DNA of 64,000 nt from Cloacimonetes bacterium UBA5210 (GTDB lineage Bacteria > Cloacimonadota > Cloacimonadia > Cloacimonadales > Cloacimonadaceae), in contig DHVK01000022.1 of NCBI GenBank assembly GCA_002412625.1, forward strand, positions 5,478 to 69,477, given 5' to 3'. The notes beneath the pieces were generated by a model. The model was not told the origin of the DNA and searched no databases. It saw nothing but the letters and a program-made list of their open reading frames with translations. Positions 53,602-62,394 of the stretch are shown here, piece after piece (the first letter of the stretch is position 1; each line of letters begins with the position of its first letter). A program made the position numbers and the translations under genes.

Positions 53602-53613
53602 TATATCGATATA
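53602..53613. promoter_or_regulatory. 12-bp palindrome upstream of the rex promoter
   Basis: TATATCGATATA is a perfect palindrome ending 17 bases before the -35 hexamer. It does not match the usual Rex operator (TTGTTAA-type half sites), so the binding protein is unknown. Confidence 0.4.
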
Positions 53614-53630
53614 AATTGAGTAGATTTATC

Positions 53631-53659
53631 TTGACAAATTATGTCGTTCTACAATTATC
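53631..53659 (+). promoter_or_regulatory. Sigma70-like promoter of rex and perhaps the hydrogenase genes
   Basis: TTGACA (53631-53636) with A/T-rich -10 candidates AATTAT (53653-53658) at 16 bases or TACAAT (53650-53655) at 13 bases. The ATG is 91 bases downstream of the hexamer end. Confidence 0.5.
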
Positions 53660-53726
53660 GATTCAGGCCTGCGGATAATAAGCCGTTACGCTAAGAATAA
53701 ACAAAAATTTGTGCCGAGGAGACTAC

Positions 53727-54374
53727 ATGGACGCAATCCCACTTTTGACACTGAAAAGGCTACCCCGATACCTTGAAGCGTTATACCGTTTCAAGCGGGC
53801 AGGGCTGAAGATGGTATCTGCTACCAAAATTGCCATTTTCACTGATGTTCATATGACTCAAGTGCGCAAGGACTTATCCTTCACCGGAGTGGTAGGCACG
53901 CCCAAAATCGGGCACAAGATTGATGAGCTGATTATGGCCATTGAGAAGTGTCTGAATTGGAACGATGTTACCTCCTGTTTCCTGGTGGGGGTCGGACATC
54001 TCGGCAAGGCTCTGATGGGCTATCAGGAGCTTCATAAAAAGGGCTTGCGCATTATCGCCGCCTTCGATTCCAAACCCGAACTTGCCGGAACCTACTATCA
54101 GGGCATCCAGATTTATCCGATGGAGAAGTTTACCAACTTGCTTTCCCGGTTGCATGTGCATATCGGAATCCTGACCGTACCATCGGAATCAGCGCAAGAT
54201 GTAGCTGATACAATGGTGGCAAACGGAGTGATCGCGATCTGGAACTTCACCCCGGTTCACCTTGCCTTGCCGGACGACATCATCGTAGAAAACGTGGACA
54301 TGAGCTCATCCTTGGCAGTGCTCTCGCGCAGAGTAGCCGAGAAGCTGCACGTAGAGAACCCTCCTTTCAAATAG
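53727..54374 (+). CDS. rex: Redox-sensing transcriptional repressor Rex
   Basis: 215 residues from ATG 53727, which has GAGGAG upstream; a TTG at 53709 is less likely. The N-terminal winged helix (about 1-75: ATKIAIFTDVHMTQVRKDLSF) precedes a Rossmann NADH-binding domain with GVGHLGKAL and a C-terminal swapped helix. Rex releases DNA when NADH is high and commonly controls hydrogenase and fermentation genes. It directly precedes the hydrogenase operon, separated by 78 bases, so a regulatory link is very likely. Confidence 0.93.
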   Translation: MDAIPLLTLKRLPRYLEALYRFKRAGLKMVSATKIAIFTDVHMTQVRKDLSFTGVVGTPKIGHKIDELIMAIEKCLNWNDVTSCFLVGVGHLGKALMGYQELHKKGLRIIAAFDSKPELAGTYYQGIQIYPMEKFTNLLSRLHVHIGILTVPSESAQDVADTMVANGVIAIWNFTPVHLALPDDIIVENVDMSSSLAVLSRRVAEKLHVENPPFK

Positions 54375-54452
54375 ACAATCACCCGTCGAATTCCAAAAAG
54401 CCAAGCTTATCCCAAAAAACATTAAAAAAAAAATACATAGACAGGAGTAAAC

Positions 54453-54953
54453 ATGAGTGCCGAATACGCAGCCGCTCACAGCTTCAACAAGGTTATTGAG
54501 ATCCTGGATCGTTACGACAGAAGCGAATCCAAGATCATCCCGATCCTGCAGGCAGTTCAGGAAGAATATCGCTATCTGCCCCAGGAAGTTCTTACTTTTA
54601 TCGCGACCTCGCTCCGCATCTCCCCCGCCAGACTCTATGGAGTAGCAACCTTTTACAGCCACTTCTCTTTGGAACCCAAGGGCAAACACATTTTGAAGAT
54701 GTGTGATGGTACGGCCTGCCACGTCCGTGGCTCTTCCGCGGTGATTGATGCCCTGCGTGATAAACTGAAGCTAACAACGAAGAAAATCACCACTGACGAC
54801 ATGATGTTCACCTTTGAGACTGTCTCATGTCTAGGTGCATGCGGTCTGGCTCCGGTGCTGGTAGTGGATGAGAATATCTACGGACAGGTTAGTCCGGAAC
54901 AAGCCTTGGGCTTGGTCAATGATATCATCGAAAAGGAGAAACAGAATGCCTAA
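54453..54953 (+). CDS. NuoE-like [2Fe-2S] subunit of NAD(P)H-linked [FeFe] hydrogenase
   Basis: 166 residues. The thioredoxin-like [2Fe-2S] ligands are C84, C89, C126 and C130 (MCDGTACHVRGS and CLGACGLAPV). It corresponds to HydC/HndA and passes electrons to the NuoF-like flavoprotein. The ATG has AGGAG, and a run of ten A lies at 54424-54433. The stop overlaps the next start region. Confidence 0.93.
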   Translation: MSAEYAAAHSFNKVIEILDRYDRSESKIIPILQAVQEEYRYLPQEVLTFIATSLRISPARLYGVATFYSHFSLEPKGKHILKMCDGTACHVRGSSAVIDALRDKLKLTTKKITTDDMMFTFETVSCLGACGLAPVLVVDENIYGQVSPEQALGLVNDIIEKEKQNA

Positions 54954-56838
54954 GCTGGAACAAATCCGGGATGCCTACAACATCGCTCGTGACCTATGTG
55001 ATACCCGCATCATTGTTTGTGCCGGAACCGGTTGCATCGCCAATGGGGCATTGAAAGTGTTTGAAGCGCTGAAAAATGCGATCGCCCTCAGCGGTCTGGA
55101 AGTTACTGTTTCATTGAAATCCGAAGACCCCAAAGAGCATAAACATCATGATGTCTATATGATCGGCAGCGGATGCCAGGGCTTCTGCCAGGTTGGTCCG
55201 CTGGTGACCATCGAACCTGCCGGAATCCTGTATGGCCATGTGAAACCCGAAGACGCGGAAGAGATCGTGGCAAAGTCCATCTTGAACAACGAAGTAATCG
55301 AACGGCTTTTATATCACGATCCCGTTACCGGAACAGCCTACACCGGTCCCGGCGACATCCCCTTTTATACAAAACAACAACGCACCGGCTTAAAAGATTG
55401 CGGCAGAGTGGATCCCTCGAACATCGCAGAATACATCGCTCATGGCGGCTACTTTGGCGCGCGTGATGCCTACACCAAGTTCAGCCCGGAAGAATTGTGC
55501 AAATACTTCCAGGATAGCGGACTGCGCGGACGTGGCGGTGGCGGATTTTCCACAGGCTTGAAGTGGAACTTCGCCCGCGTTGAAGAAAACGCAAAGAAGT
55601 ATGTGGTCTGCAATGGTGACGAGGGTGACCCCGGAGCCTTCATGGATCGCAGTATTCTGGAAGGTAACCCCCACAGTGTGATCGAAGGCATGATGATCGC
55701 CGCCAAGGCTATCGGAGCAGATGAGGGCTATGTGTATGTGCGCATGGAATATCCTCTGGCTTGCTCCAGAATCCGGGAAGCCATCACGAAAGCAGAAGAA
55801 TATGGCATCTTGGGCGACAACATCTTTGGCACCGGCACCAGCTTCCGCATCCAGGTGATGGAAGGCGCAGGCGCATTTGTCTGCGGTGAAGAAACGGCGC
55901 TTTTGGCCTCCATCGAAGGTAAGCGCGGAATGCCGACCCCGAAGCCTCCGTTCCCCGCGCAGAAAGGGCTCTTTGGCAAACCCACCGTGATCAACAATGT
56001 GGAAACCCTGGCGCTCGTGCCGGTGGTCATGCAACAAGGTCCGGAAAACTATCGCAAAGTGGGAACCGCGAAATCCCCGGGGACCAAGACCTTTGCGTTG
56101 ACCGGTCACGTGGCCAATACCGGGCTCATTGAAGTCCCCTTTGGCACCACCATTCGTAAGATCGTGTTCGAGATCGGCGGTGGAGTTTTGGACAAAGATG
56201 GCAAGATCAACAACGATGCCTTCAAGGCTGTACAGATTGGTGGTCCCAGCGGGGGCTGCCTGACCCGTGAACACCTGGACCTCCCGCTGGATTTCGATTC
56301 ACTGGGCTCCATCGGTGCGATGGTAGGTTCCGGCGGAATGGTGGTGATGAATGACAGCACTTGCATGGTGGAAACCGCGCGCTATTTCATGACCTTCACC
56401 CAACACGAATCCTGCGGAAAATGCGTACCCTGCCGTGAAGGAACCCGACAGATGCTGGAGATATTGGAAGACATCACCTTGGGTGAAGCCACCGAAGAAA
56501 GCCTGGAACTGCTGAAAGAAGTGGGCGAAGTGGTGAAGATCACCTCCCTGTGTGGTCTGGGAAAATCCGCGCCGAGTCCTGTGCTTTCCACGATGCGTTA
56601 CTTCAGGGATGAATATGACGCGCATGTGAAGGCAAAGTATTGCCCCACGAAGACTTGTAAAGCACTCACACCCATCAGCATAGATCCGGAATTGTGCCGC
56701 GGTTGCACTCTCTGCAAACGGGTATGCCCGGTTGGCGCCATCAGTGGCGAAGTGAAACAAGCGCATGTGATCGACCCCTTGGTCTGCATCAAATGCGGTG
56801 CCTGCATCTCCACCTGCAAATTCAAAGCCATCAGCTAA
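54946..56838 (+). CDS. NuoF-like flavoprotein subunit of [FeFe] hydrogenase (HydB/HndC)
   Basis: 630 residues from ATG 54946. An N-terminal thioredoxin-like [2Fe-2S] domain (C25, C30, C77, C81) precedes the FMN/NADH-binding NuoF core with RGRGGGGFSTGLKW. The SLBB region comes next, then the [4Fe-4S] site ESCGKCVPCREGTRQ, and two C-terminal ferredoxin clusters (CRGCTLCKRVCP and CIKCGACISTCK). It oxidises NAD(P)H and is the flavin site of electron-bifurcating hydrogenases. Whether it bifurcates ferredoxin and NADH here is inferred from this domain order. Confidence 0.93.
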   Translation: MPKLEQIRDAYNIARDLCDTRIIVCAGTGCIANGALKVFEALKNAIALSGLEVTVSLKSEDPKEHKHHDVYMIGSGCQGFCQVGPLVTIEPAGILYGHVKPEDAEEIVAKSILNNEVIERLLYHDPVTGTAYTGPGDIPFYTKQQRTGLKDCGRVDPSNIAEYIAHGGYFGARDAYTKFSPEELCKYFQDSGLRGRGGGGFSTGLKWNFARVEENAKKYVVCNGDEGDPGAFMDRSILEGNPHSVIEGMMIAAKAIGADEGYVYVRMEYPLACSRIREAITKAEEYGILGDNIFGTGTSFRIQVMEGAGAFVCGEETALLASIEGKRGMPTPKPPFPAQKGLFGKPTVINNVETLALVPVVMQQGPENYRKVGTAKSPGTKTFALTGHVANTGLIEVPFGTTIRKIVFEIGGGVLDKDGKINNDAFKAVQIGGPSGGCLTREHLDLPLDFDSLGSIGAMVGSGGMVVMNDSTCMVETARYFMTFTQHESCGKCVPCREGTRQMLEILEDITLGEATEESLELLKEVGEVVKITSLCGLGKSAPSPVLSTMRYFRDEYDAHVKAKYCPTKTCKALTPISIDPELCRGCTLCKRVCPVGAISGEVKQAHVIDPLVCIKCGACISTCKFKAIS

Positions 56839-56853
56839 TCAGGAGTATTACAA

Positions 56854-58854
56854 ATGGAAAAATACATCTATATAAACGATCGCCCGGTGCTTTGGGAAGA
56901 CGAAACGAACATTCTGGATCTCACCCGCAAAGCTCACATCGATATTCCCACTTTCTGCTATCACAGCGATTTGAGCCTGTATGGCGCTTGCCGCCTGTGT
57001 ATGGTGGAAGTGGAAGGCAGAGGCCTGGTGACCTCCTGCTCCACAGCCCCCTTTGAAGGGATGAAAATCAAGACCCACACCGCCCAAATCCTCAAACTCC
57101 GCAAGACCATCGTGGAAATGCTGCTGGCCAACCACGATCAGGAATGCCCCAAATGCTCTCGTGCCAACGATTGCAAACTACGCGATGTCTCCAACCGCCT
57201 CGGCATCGACAAGGTCCGCTTCCGCAAAACCAGAGAGCCCAAACCGATGGACCTGGGTAGCGAATGCCTGGTGCGTGACCCCAATAAATGCGTGCTCTGC
57301 GGAGACTGTGTGCGCTTTTGCAGCGAGATTCAGGGAATTGGCGCGATCGACTTTGCCGCTCGCGGACAAAACGTGAACGTGGCAGCAGCCTATGGCAAGA
57401 GCCTGGCTCAGGTGGATTGCATCAATTGCGGACAGTGCGCGGCAGTGTGCCCCACCGGCGCAATCGTGGTCAGAAGCCACATCCCTCAAGCCTGGGAAGC
57501 CATTCATGATCCTCAAAAGACTGTGGTGGCGCAGGTCGCTCCGGCAGTACGCGTAGCGCTGGGCGAGATGTTTGGCCTGCCCGCCAGCGACCTTACCACC
57601 GGCAAGATGATCGCTGCGATGCGTATGATCGGCTTTGACCAGGTGTATGATACGGCTTTTGCCGCAGACCTCACCGTAATCGAAGAAGCAAACGAGTTTA
57701 TCGCCCGCAAAGCTAATGGCGAAAAGCTGCCGATCTTTACCTCTTGCTGCCCTGCCTGGGTGAAGTATGCCGAGCAGAGCTATCCGAAGCTTTTGAACAA
57801 CCTCTCCAGCTGCCGCTCACCGCAACAGATCTTTGGCGCTATCGCTAAAGAACGCTTGCCCAAGCAACTGAAAGTAGAACAGAAAGACCTCGTGGTGGTC
57901 TCCATCATGCCTTGCACGGCAAAGAAATATGAGTGCAAGCGTCCTGAGTTTATTCACGACGGCATAGCTGATGTGGATATCGCTCTCACCACCCAGGAAC
58001 TTGGCAGAATGATCAAAGAAGCCGGCATAGATTTTGACTCTTTGGAGCCGGAATCCATGGATCTGCCGATGGGCTTTGCCACTGGCGCGGGAATGATCTT
58101 CGGCAATAGTGGTGGTGTCTCAGAAGCCGTTCTGCGCTATGCTGCCGATAAGTTCAACATTCCGGTTCAGGAAAACATCGTATTGCAGGAAGTGCGCGGC
58201 GAAAGCGGTTTGCGGGAAGCAACCCTGGCAGACGGCAACCTGAAGATGGCGGTCGTTCACGGACTTAAGAACGCGCAGATCCTGTGCGACAAGATACTTG
58301 CCGGAGAAGCTGATTATGACATCGTGGAAGTAATGGCCTGCCCCGGTGGCTGCACCGGCGGTGCCGGACAGCCTATCGTGATGAACCATAGCAAACGCAA
58401 AGCCCGCACCACATCCTTGTATCATGCGGACAAAACCATGCCCATGCACCGCGCGCAGGATAACCCCTTCATTGGTGAACTCTATGAAGCGCTCCTGGAA
58501 AAACCGAACAGCCACAAAGCTCACGAGCTTCTGCATACCGCATTCAAGCACCGCAAACGCATTGATGATGACGAACTGTCCTTCTCCGGAAGCGGTGATG
58601 AAGATCGCTGCAAAATCCGGGTGTGCGTAGGAACTTCTTGCTATCTGCGTGGTTCGCAAGACATCCTTGCCAAGACTCTGCAGATGGTGGAAGAACACGC
58701 TTGGGGTAAGCATTTCGACATCTCTGCCACCTTCTGTAGCGAGAAATGCGACAAAGGCCCGAATGTGTCCATCGGCGACCGCGTGATCCACAAAGCTACT
58801 CTGGATCAGGTGAAAGACATCATCAGTCAAGAAGCAGAGAAGCGCGTAAAATGA
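56854..58854 (+). CDS. Catalytic [FeFe] hydrogenase subunit (HydA/HndD) with C-terminal [2Fe-2S] domain
   Basis: 666 residues. N-terminal [2Fe-2S] ferredoxin domain (C35, C46, C49, C62), His-ligated cluster (H94, C98, C101, C107), and two [4Fe-4S] sites (C146-C156 and C189-C199). H-cluster motifs follow: TSCCPAW (C298, C299), MPCTAKK (C354) and ACPGGC (C496, C500). These parallel C299, C300, C355, C499 and C503 of Clostridium CpI, so the proton-relay cysteine (C298) is kept. A thioredoxin-like [2Fe-2S] domain (about 586-660) is added at the end. The stop overlaps the next ATG. Confidence 0.95.
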   Translation: MEKYIYINDRPVLWEDETNILDLTRKAHIDIPTFCYHSDLSLYGACRLCMVEVEGRGLVTSCSTAPFEGMKIKTHTAQILKLRKTIVEMLLANHDQECPKCSRANDCKLRDVSNRLGIDKVRFRKTREPKPMDLGSECLVRDPNKCVLCGDCVRFCSEIQGIGAIDFAARGQNVNVAAAYGKSLAQVDCINCGQCAAVCPTGAIVVRSHIPQAWEAIHDPQKTVVAQVAPAVRVALGEMFGLPASDLTTGKMIAAMRMIGFDQVYDTAFAADLTVIEEANEFIARKANGEKLPIFTSCCPAWVKYAEQSYPKLLNNLSSCRSPQQIFGAIAKERLPKQLKVEQKDLVVVSIMPCTAKKYECKRPEFIHDGIADVDIALTTQELGRMIKEAGIDFDSLEPESMDLPMGFATGAGMIFGNSGGVSEAVLRYAADKFNIPVQENIVLQEVRGESGLREATLADGNLKMAVVHGLKNAQILCDKILAGEADYDIVEVMACPGGCTGGAGQPIVMNHSKRKARTTSLYHADKTMPMHRAQDNPFIGELYEALLEKPNSHKAHELLHTAFKHRKRIDDDELSFSGSGDEDRCKIRVCVGTSCYLRGSQDILAKTLQMVEEHAWGKHFDISATFCSEKCDKGPNVSIGDRVIHKATLDQVKDIISQEAEKRVK

Positions 58855-59093
58855 AGAAGATCCTGATCTGTATGGGGAGTTCCTGTTTCGCTCGTGAAAA
58901 CCGCGAGAACCTCCGCGTGATCGAAGACTTCCTGAAAGGTCACGGGATCAGCGACAGTGTGCTCATCGAAGGTTCGCTCTGTATGGGTCAATGTCATCAG
59001 GGTCCCAATATCACCATAAACGGCAACGAGTATCACGAAGTCCGCAGTGAGGACCTTCCGGCGATACTAAGCAAAGAACTGATAGAACTATGA
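58851..59093 (+). CDS. Small thioredoxin-like [2Fe-2S] ferredoxin
   Basis: 80 residues from ATG 58851 (overlap ATGA with the hydrogenase stop). The complete four-cysteine pattern is C7-x4-C12 and C44-x3-C48 (CMGSSC, CMGQCHQGP). It resembles the C-terminal domain of the upstream catalytic subunit and may arise from the same module. It could carry electrons between the catalytic hydrogenase and the sensory protein downstream. That link is inference from gene order. Confidence 0.88.
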   Translation: MKKILICMGSSCFARENRENLRVIEDFLKGHGISDSVLIEGSLCMGQCHQGPNITINGNEYHEVRSEDLPAILSKELIEL

Positions 59094-60784
59094 ATAAACC
59101 GATATACACCGAGAAAACTCAGTGCCAGGATTGCTACAAGTGCGTCCGTGAATGCCCGGTGAAGGCAATCCGGGTAGTAGATGGCAGCGCTCAGGTAATG
59201 CCGGAAGCGTGCATTCTCTGCGGACGCTGCACAGAAGTGTGCCCCGTGGGAGCCAAAAAGATCAGGGACGACCTGAAACTGGCCATGGATCTGCTGAAAG
59301 AAAAGCAAGAAGTGTATGTGTCCCTGGCACCTACCTTCAGGACTGAATTCAACGGCATGAACGAAGCACGGCTGATCGGAGCAATCCGCAGCCTGGGTAT
59401 CGCCGGTGTATCGGAAACAGCATTGGGAGCGCAGGTAGTATCCTCTGCCTGCGCTCAAATGCTGCATGAAGGGCAGAACCCTCTGCTGATATCCTCTGCC
59501 TGCCCCAGCGTGGTGCACCTGATCGAACAATACTACCCGAATCTGGTGCAATACATCACCCCGGTTTCATCTCCCCTGCAGGCACACAGTCAAATGCTCC
59601 GTGAGCTTTACGGAGAAAGCATCGGCATCATCTTCGTCGGCCCCTGCATCGCCAAAAAGAACGAGAGTACGGACAGCTTCGATGTCGCGCTCACCTTTGC
59701 TGATCTGCGCCGCTGGTTCAATATGAAATCCATCAACTGGGACACTGTTTCTGAAGATCACAATTTTATCCCGGAATCCGCGGCAGAAGGTGGATTGTAT
59801 CCCATCGACGGTGGCATGATCGAGGGTATCAGATACTACGGTGCCCCGGCAGACACTCTGTTTATGAGTTTTTCCGGAGTTTCGGAGATCATGGAGGCTT
59901 TTGATGAACTGGAAGCCAAGGGGTTCAAGCACCCGGTTTTTATCGAGACTCTTGCCTGTGTGGGTGGATGCGTAAACGGCCCCGGAGTAAGCAAACGCGG
60001 ATCCATTGCCCAGAAACGCTATAAGGTGCAAACCCTCACTCCCCCGGCACCCAGCCAACGTGAAGAACGCTCTTTGGGCATTACCAAGAGTTTCTTGGAA
60101 CGGGAGATCCGCAAGGGTGAACACAGTAAGAAAGAGATTGCCGCCGCTCTATTGCGCATTGGCAAAAAGCGTGTGGAAGAAGAACTGAATTGCGGAGGTT
60201 GCGGCTACGACACCTGCAAGGAATTTGCCTGCGCGCTGATCGAAGATAAAGCCGAGCCCGCCATGTGTGTCTCTTACCTGCGCAAACTCGCGCAAAACAA
60301 AGCCGCCGCTCTGATTAAAGCCATGCCCTCAGGGGTGGTGATCGTGGATGAGAACATGAAGATCATCGAGAGCAACGATCGTTTCATCAAGATTATCGGG
60401 GGTGATGCCGGGATTATCTCGGAAGCAGATCCGGATCTGGAAGGCGCATATCTGGAGCGTTTGATAGACTTTCATGATCTGTTCTCTGATGCTCTGCGCG
60501 AAGGCACAGAGGTGAAGATTCAGGACATCCGCCGCAATGGCCGCATCATCCGCCTCACGCTGTTCTCCATCCAGAAGCATCTGGTTCTGGGCGGCATCCT
60601 TCAAGACATCACAGAGCCCGTGATTCAGCGCGAGCAGATCATTGAAAAGGCAAATGAAGTAATGCGCAAGAACCTTACCACAGTGCAGCAGATAGCATTC
60701 CTCTTGGGTGAAAACGCCGCCGACAGCGAAGTCTTGCTTTCTTCCATCGTGCACAGCTTTGCGAACAAGGATTCCGTGAAATGA
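59090..60784 (+). CDS. Putative sensory [FeFe] hydrogenase with PAS domain (HydS-like)
   Basis: 564 residues. Two ferredoxin-type [4Fe-4S] clusters (C12-C22, C41-C51) precede an H-cluster domain. Its motifs are altered: SSACPSV (A137 replaces the proton-relay Cys; C138 kept), GPCIAKK (C186) and ACVGGC (C290, C294). A further four-cysteine site is CGGCGYDTC (C368, C371, C376) with C393. A PAS domain (about 405-520) and a short helical tail follow. Loss of the proton-relay Cys and presence of PAS are features of group C sensory hydrogenases. It overlaps the phosphatase gene. Confidence 0.85.
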   Translation: MNKPIYTEKTQCQDCYKCVRECPVKAIRVVDGSAQVMPEACILCGRCTEVCPVGAKKIRDDLKLAMDLLKEKQEVYVSLAPTFRTEFNGMNEARLIGAIRSLGIAGVSETALGAQVVSSACAQMLHEGQNPLLISSACPSVVHLIEQYYPNLVQYITPVSSPLQAHSQMLRELYGESIGIIFVGPCIAKKNESTDSFDVALTFADLRRWFNMKSINWDTVSEDHNFIPESAAEGGLYPIDGGMIEGIRYYGAPADTLFMSFSGVSEIMEAFDELEAKGFKHPVFIETLACVGGCVNGPGVSKRGSIAQKRYKVQTLTPPAPSQREERSLGITKSFLEREIRKGEHSKKEIAAALLRIGKKRVEEELNCGGCGYDTCKEFACALIEDKAEPAMCVSYLRKLAQNKAAALIKAMPSGVVIVDENMKIIESNDRFIKIIGGDAGIISEADPDLEGAYLERLIDFHDLFSDALREGTEVKIQDIRRNGRIIRLTLFSIQKHLVLGGILQDITEPVIQREQIIEKANEVMRKNLTTVQQIAFLLGENAADSEVLLSSIVHSFANKDSVK

Positions 60785-61956
60785 GCTCCTACTTCTTGGA
60801 AGTAGATCACTTTCAGATCTGCAAACACGGATATCTCTCCTGCGGAGATTCATTCTATAGTATCAAGACCGAGAATGGCATCATCTGTGTACTCGCAGAC
60901 GGCTTAGGCAGTGGCATCAAAGCCAGCGTGCTATCCACTTTGACCACTACCATGGCTGCCGGGTTCATGGTCTCCAAAATCGATATCAAACGCGCGGCGG
61001 AGATCATCCTGGAAACCCTGCCGGTCTGTTCATACCGCCAGATTGGCTATAGCACCTTTACCATCATCGAAGCTACCTACAACGGGCATATCCGGATCAT
61101 TGAACACGATAATCCCCCCTATGCGCTGATCCGAAACGGTAAGTGTTGCCCGGTAGAAAAACAGGAGATCCCTATCAAGACCTTTCGCAAGAGCAATTTG
61201 TATTACTCGGAACTGGATTTGATGCCCGGAGACAGGATCGTGTACTACTCGGACGGAGTCACCCAAGCCGGCATGGGGCTGCCGCATCTGCCCCTGGGCT
61301 GGTTGGAAAACGGAGTGGAGCGCTATCTGGAGAAGATTCTGCAAGAAAACCCCGCGATGTCTGCCGGAGATATATCCCGCAGAGTAGCCCGTAAAGCCAG
61401 AGAGTATGACGGCAACAAGGCCGCAGATGACATCAGCTGCGCGGCATTGTATCTCAGGAATCCACGCCGCACTTTGTTAGTAACCGGACCGCCTTACAAG
61501 AAGGAACACGACAGCGTTTTGGCAGAGATAGTAAAAACCTTTGAGGGCAAGAAACTGGTCTGCGGTGGCACTACTGCCGCCATTCTCGCGCGTGAGCTGG
61601 ATTTGCCCATCAAGGTGAACTTGAAGGAAATCAGCAGCAGCTCGGAGATTCCACCCACTGCTCAGATGGAAGGCTTTGACCTGGTTTGTGAAGGCACCAT
61701 TACCCTATCCCGCTGTCTGAGAGCTTTACAGGAAGGGACCAGCACGGAAAAAATGCCGGATAACGCGGTTAAGCGACTACTCGATATACTTTTGGAGAGC
61801 GATATCATCGAATGCGTGGTGGGAACCAAAATCAATGACGCTCATCAGGATCCTGCTTTACCAAAAGACCTGGAAATCAGACGCAACCTGATGAAGCAAT
61901 TCTGCAAGGCATTGGAAAAGAAGTATATGAAATCCGCAACAATAGTTTACATTTGA
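60781..61956 (+). CDS. SpoIIE-type (PP2C-fold) phosphatase with extra C-terminal domain
   Basis: 391 residues. The PP2C/SpoIIE fold has metal-binding Asp in CGDSFY (D23) and LADGLGSG (D40), with YYSDGVTQAG and DDISCAALYL near residues 155 and 220. The C-terminal part (about 235-391) contains TGPPYKKEHD and KLVCGGTTAAILARELD and matches no domain I can name. The ATG overlaps the sensory-hydrogenase stop, so the two should act together. It likely removes Ser/Thr phosphate from an unidentified partner in response to hydrogen or redox state. Confidence 0.85.
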   Translation: MSSYFLEVDHFQICKHGYLSCGDSFYSIKTENGIICVLADGLGSGIKASVLSTLTTTMAAGFMVSKIDIKRAAEIILETLPVCSYRQIGYSTFTIIEATYNGHIRIIEHDNPPYALIRNGKCCPVEKQEIPIKTFRKSNLYYSELDLMPGDRIVYYSDGVTQAGMGLPHLPLGWLENGVERYLEKILQENPAMSAGDISRRVARKAREYDGNKAADDISCAALYLRNPRRTLLVTGPPYKKEHDSVLAEIVKTFEGKKLVCGGTTAAILARELDLPIKVNLKEISSSSEIPPTAQMEGFDLVCEGTITLSRCLRALQEGTSTEKMPDNAVKRLLDILLESDIIECVVGTKINDAHQDPALPKDLEIRRNLMKQFCKALEKKYMKSATIVYI

Positions 61957-61989
61957 GAAATCGCCCGGACCAACCCTACATTTCAGCCC

Positions 61990-62394
61990 TTAATAACCGA
62001 AGATAATCTCTATTTCCCTGGCCGCGTGTTCTGTGGAATCAGAAGCGTGGCCGCCATTATCGGTGATTCCCTGACCATATAAAGCCCGGATCGTCCCGGG
62101 TTTCCGCTTCTCTGGCACCACATCCCCCAGCAATTGGCGAATATCGTGAATGGCGTTCTCTTTTTCCAGAAGCAGGGCTATGGTATCTCCTGAACACATG
62201 AAGCTTTCCAGGCGGGGATAGAACTCTTTGTCCGCATGCTCCGCGTAGAAGTGTCTGGAAAGGGAGGGGTCGAAGCGGAACAGCTTCGTGTCCCGAATCT
62301 CAAATCCGTGTTCTTCGATCATGCTTATGATATGACCCACATCGCGATAGGCGATAGCATTGGGTTTAATCAGAAAGAGGCAACGCTCGATCAT
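61990..62394 (-). CDS. ndk: Nucleoside-diphosphate kinase
   Basis: 134 residues. The phospho-accepting histidine H116 lies in NGGHASDS and the nucleotide-binding K10 in LIKPNAI. It transfers phosphate from ATP to other NDPs. The length is a few residues short of the usual 140-150, mostly in loops. It is convergent with the phosphatase gene; the start overlaps the upstream small gene by 4 bases. Confidence 0.92.
   Translation of the reverse strand: MIERCLFLIKPNAIAYRDVGHIISMIEEHGFEIRDTKLFRFDPSLSRHFYAEHADKEFYPRLESFMCSGDTIALLLEKENAIHDIRQLLGDVVPEKRKPGTIRALYGQGITDNGGHASDSTEHAAREIEIIFGY

Larger units (their letters stand above)
53144..53726. other. 583-bp intergenic region upstream of rex
   Basis: No gene is seen. 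The region carries copy E of the dispersed repeat (53275-53339), several short inverted repeats (GCAGCA/TGCTGC near 53390-53412, TGAGCC-A-GGCTCA at 53438-53450, CCTA/TAGG near 53477-53493), a 12-bp palindrome, and the rex promoter. Confidence 0.65.

Noticed and set aside
59090..60784. Second catalytic hydrogenase
   Set aside because: Loss of the proton-relay Cys (A137) and the added PAS domain fit a sensor better than an enzyme; low activity cannot be ruled out.
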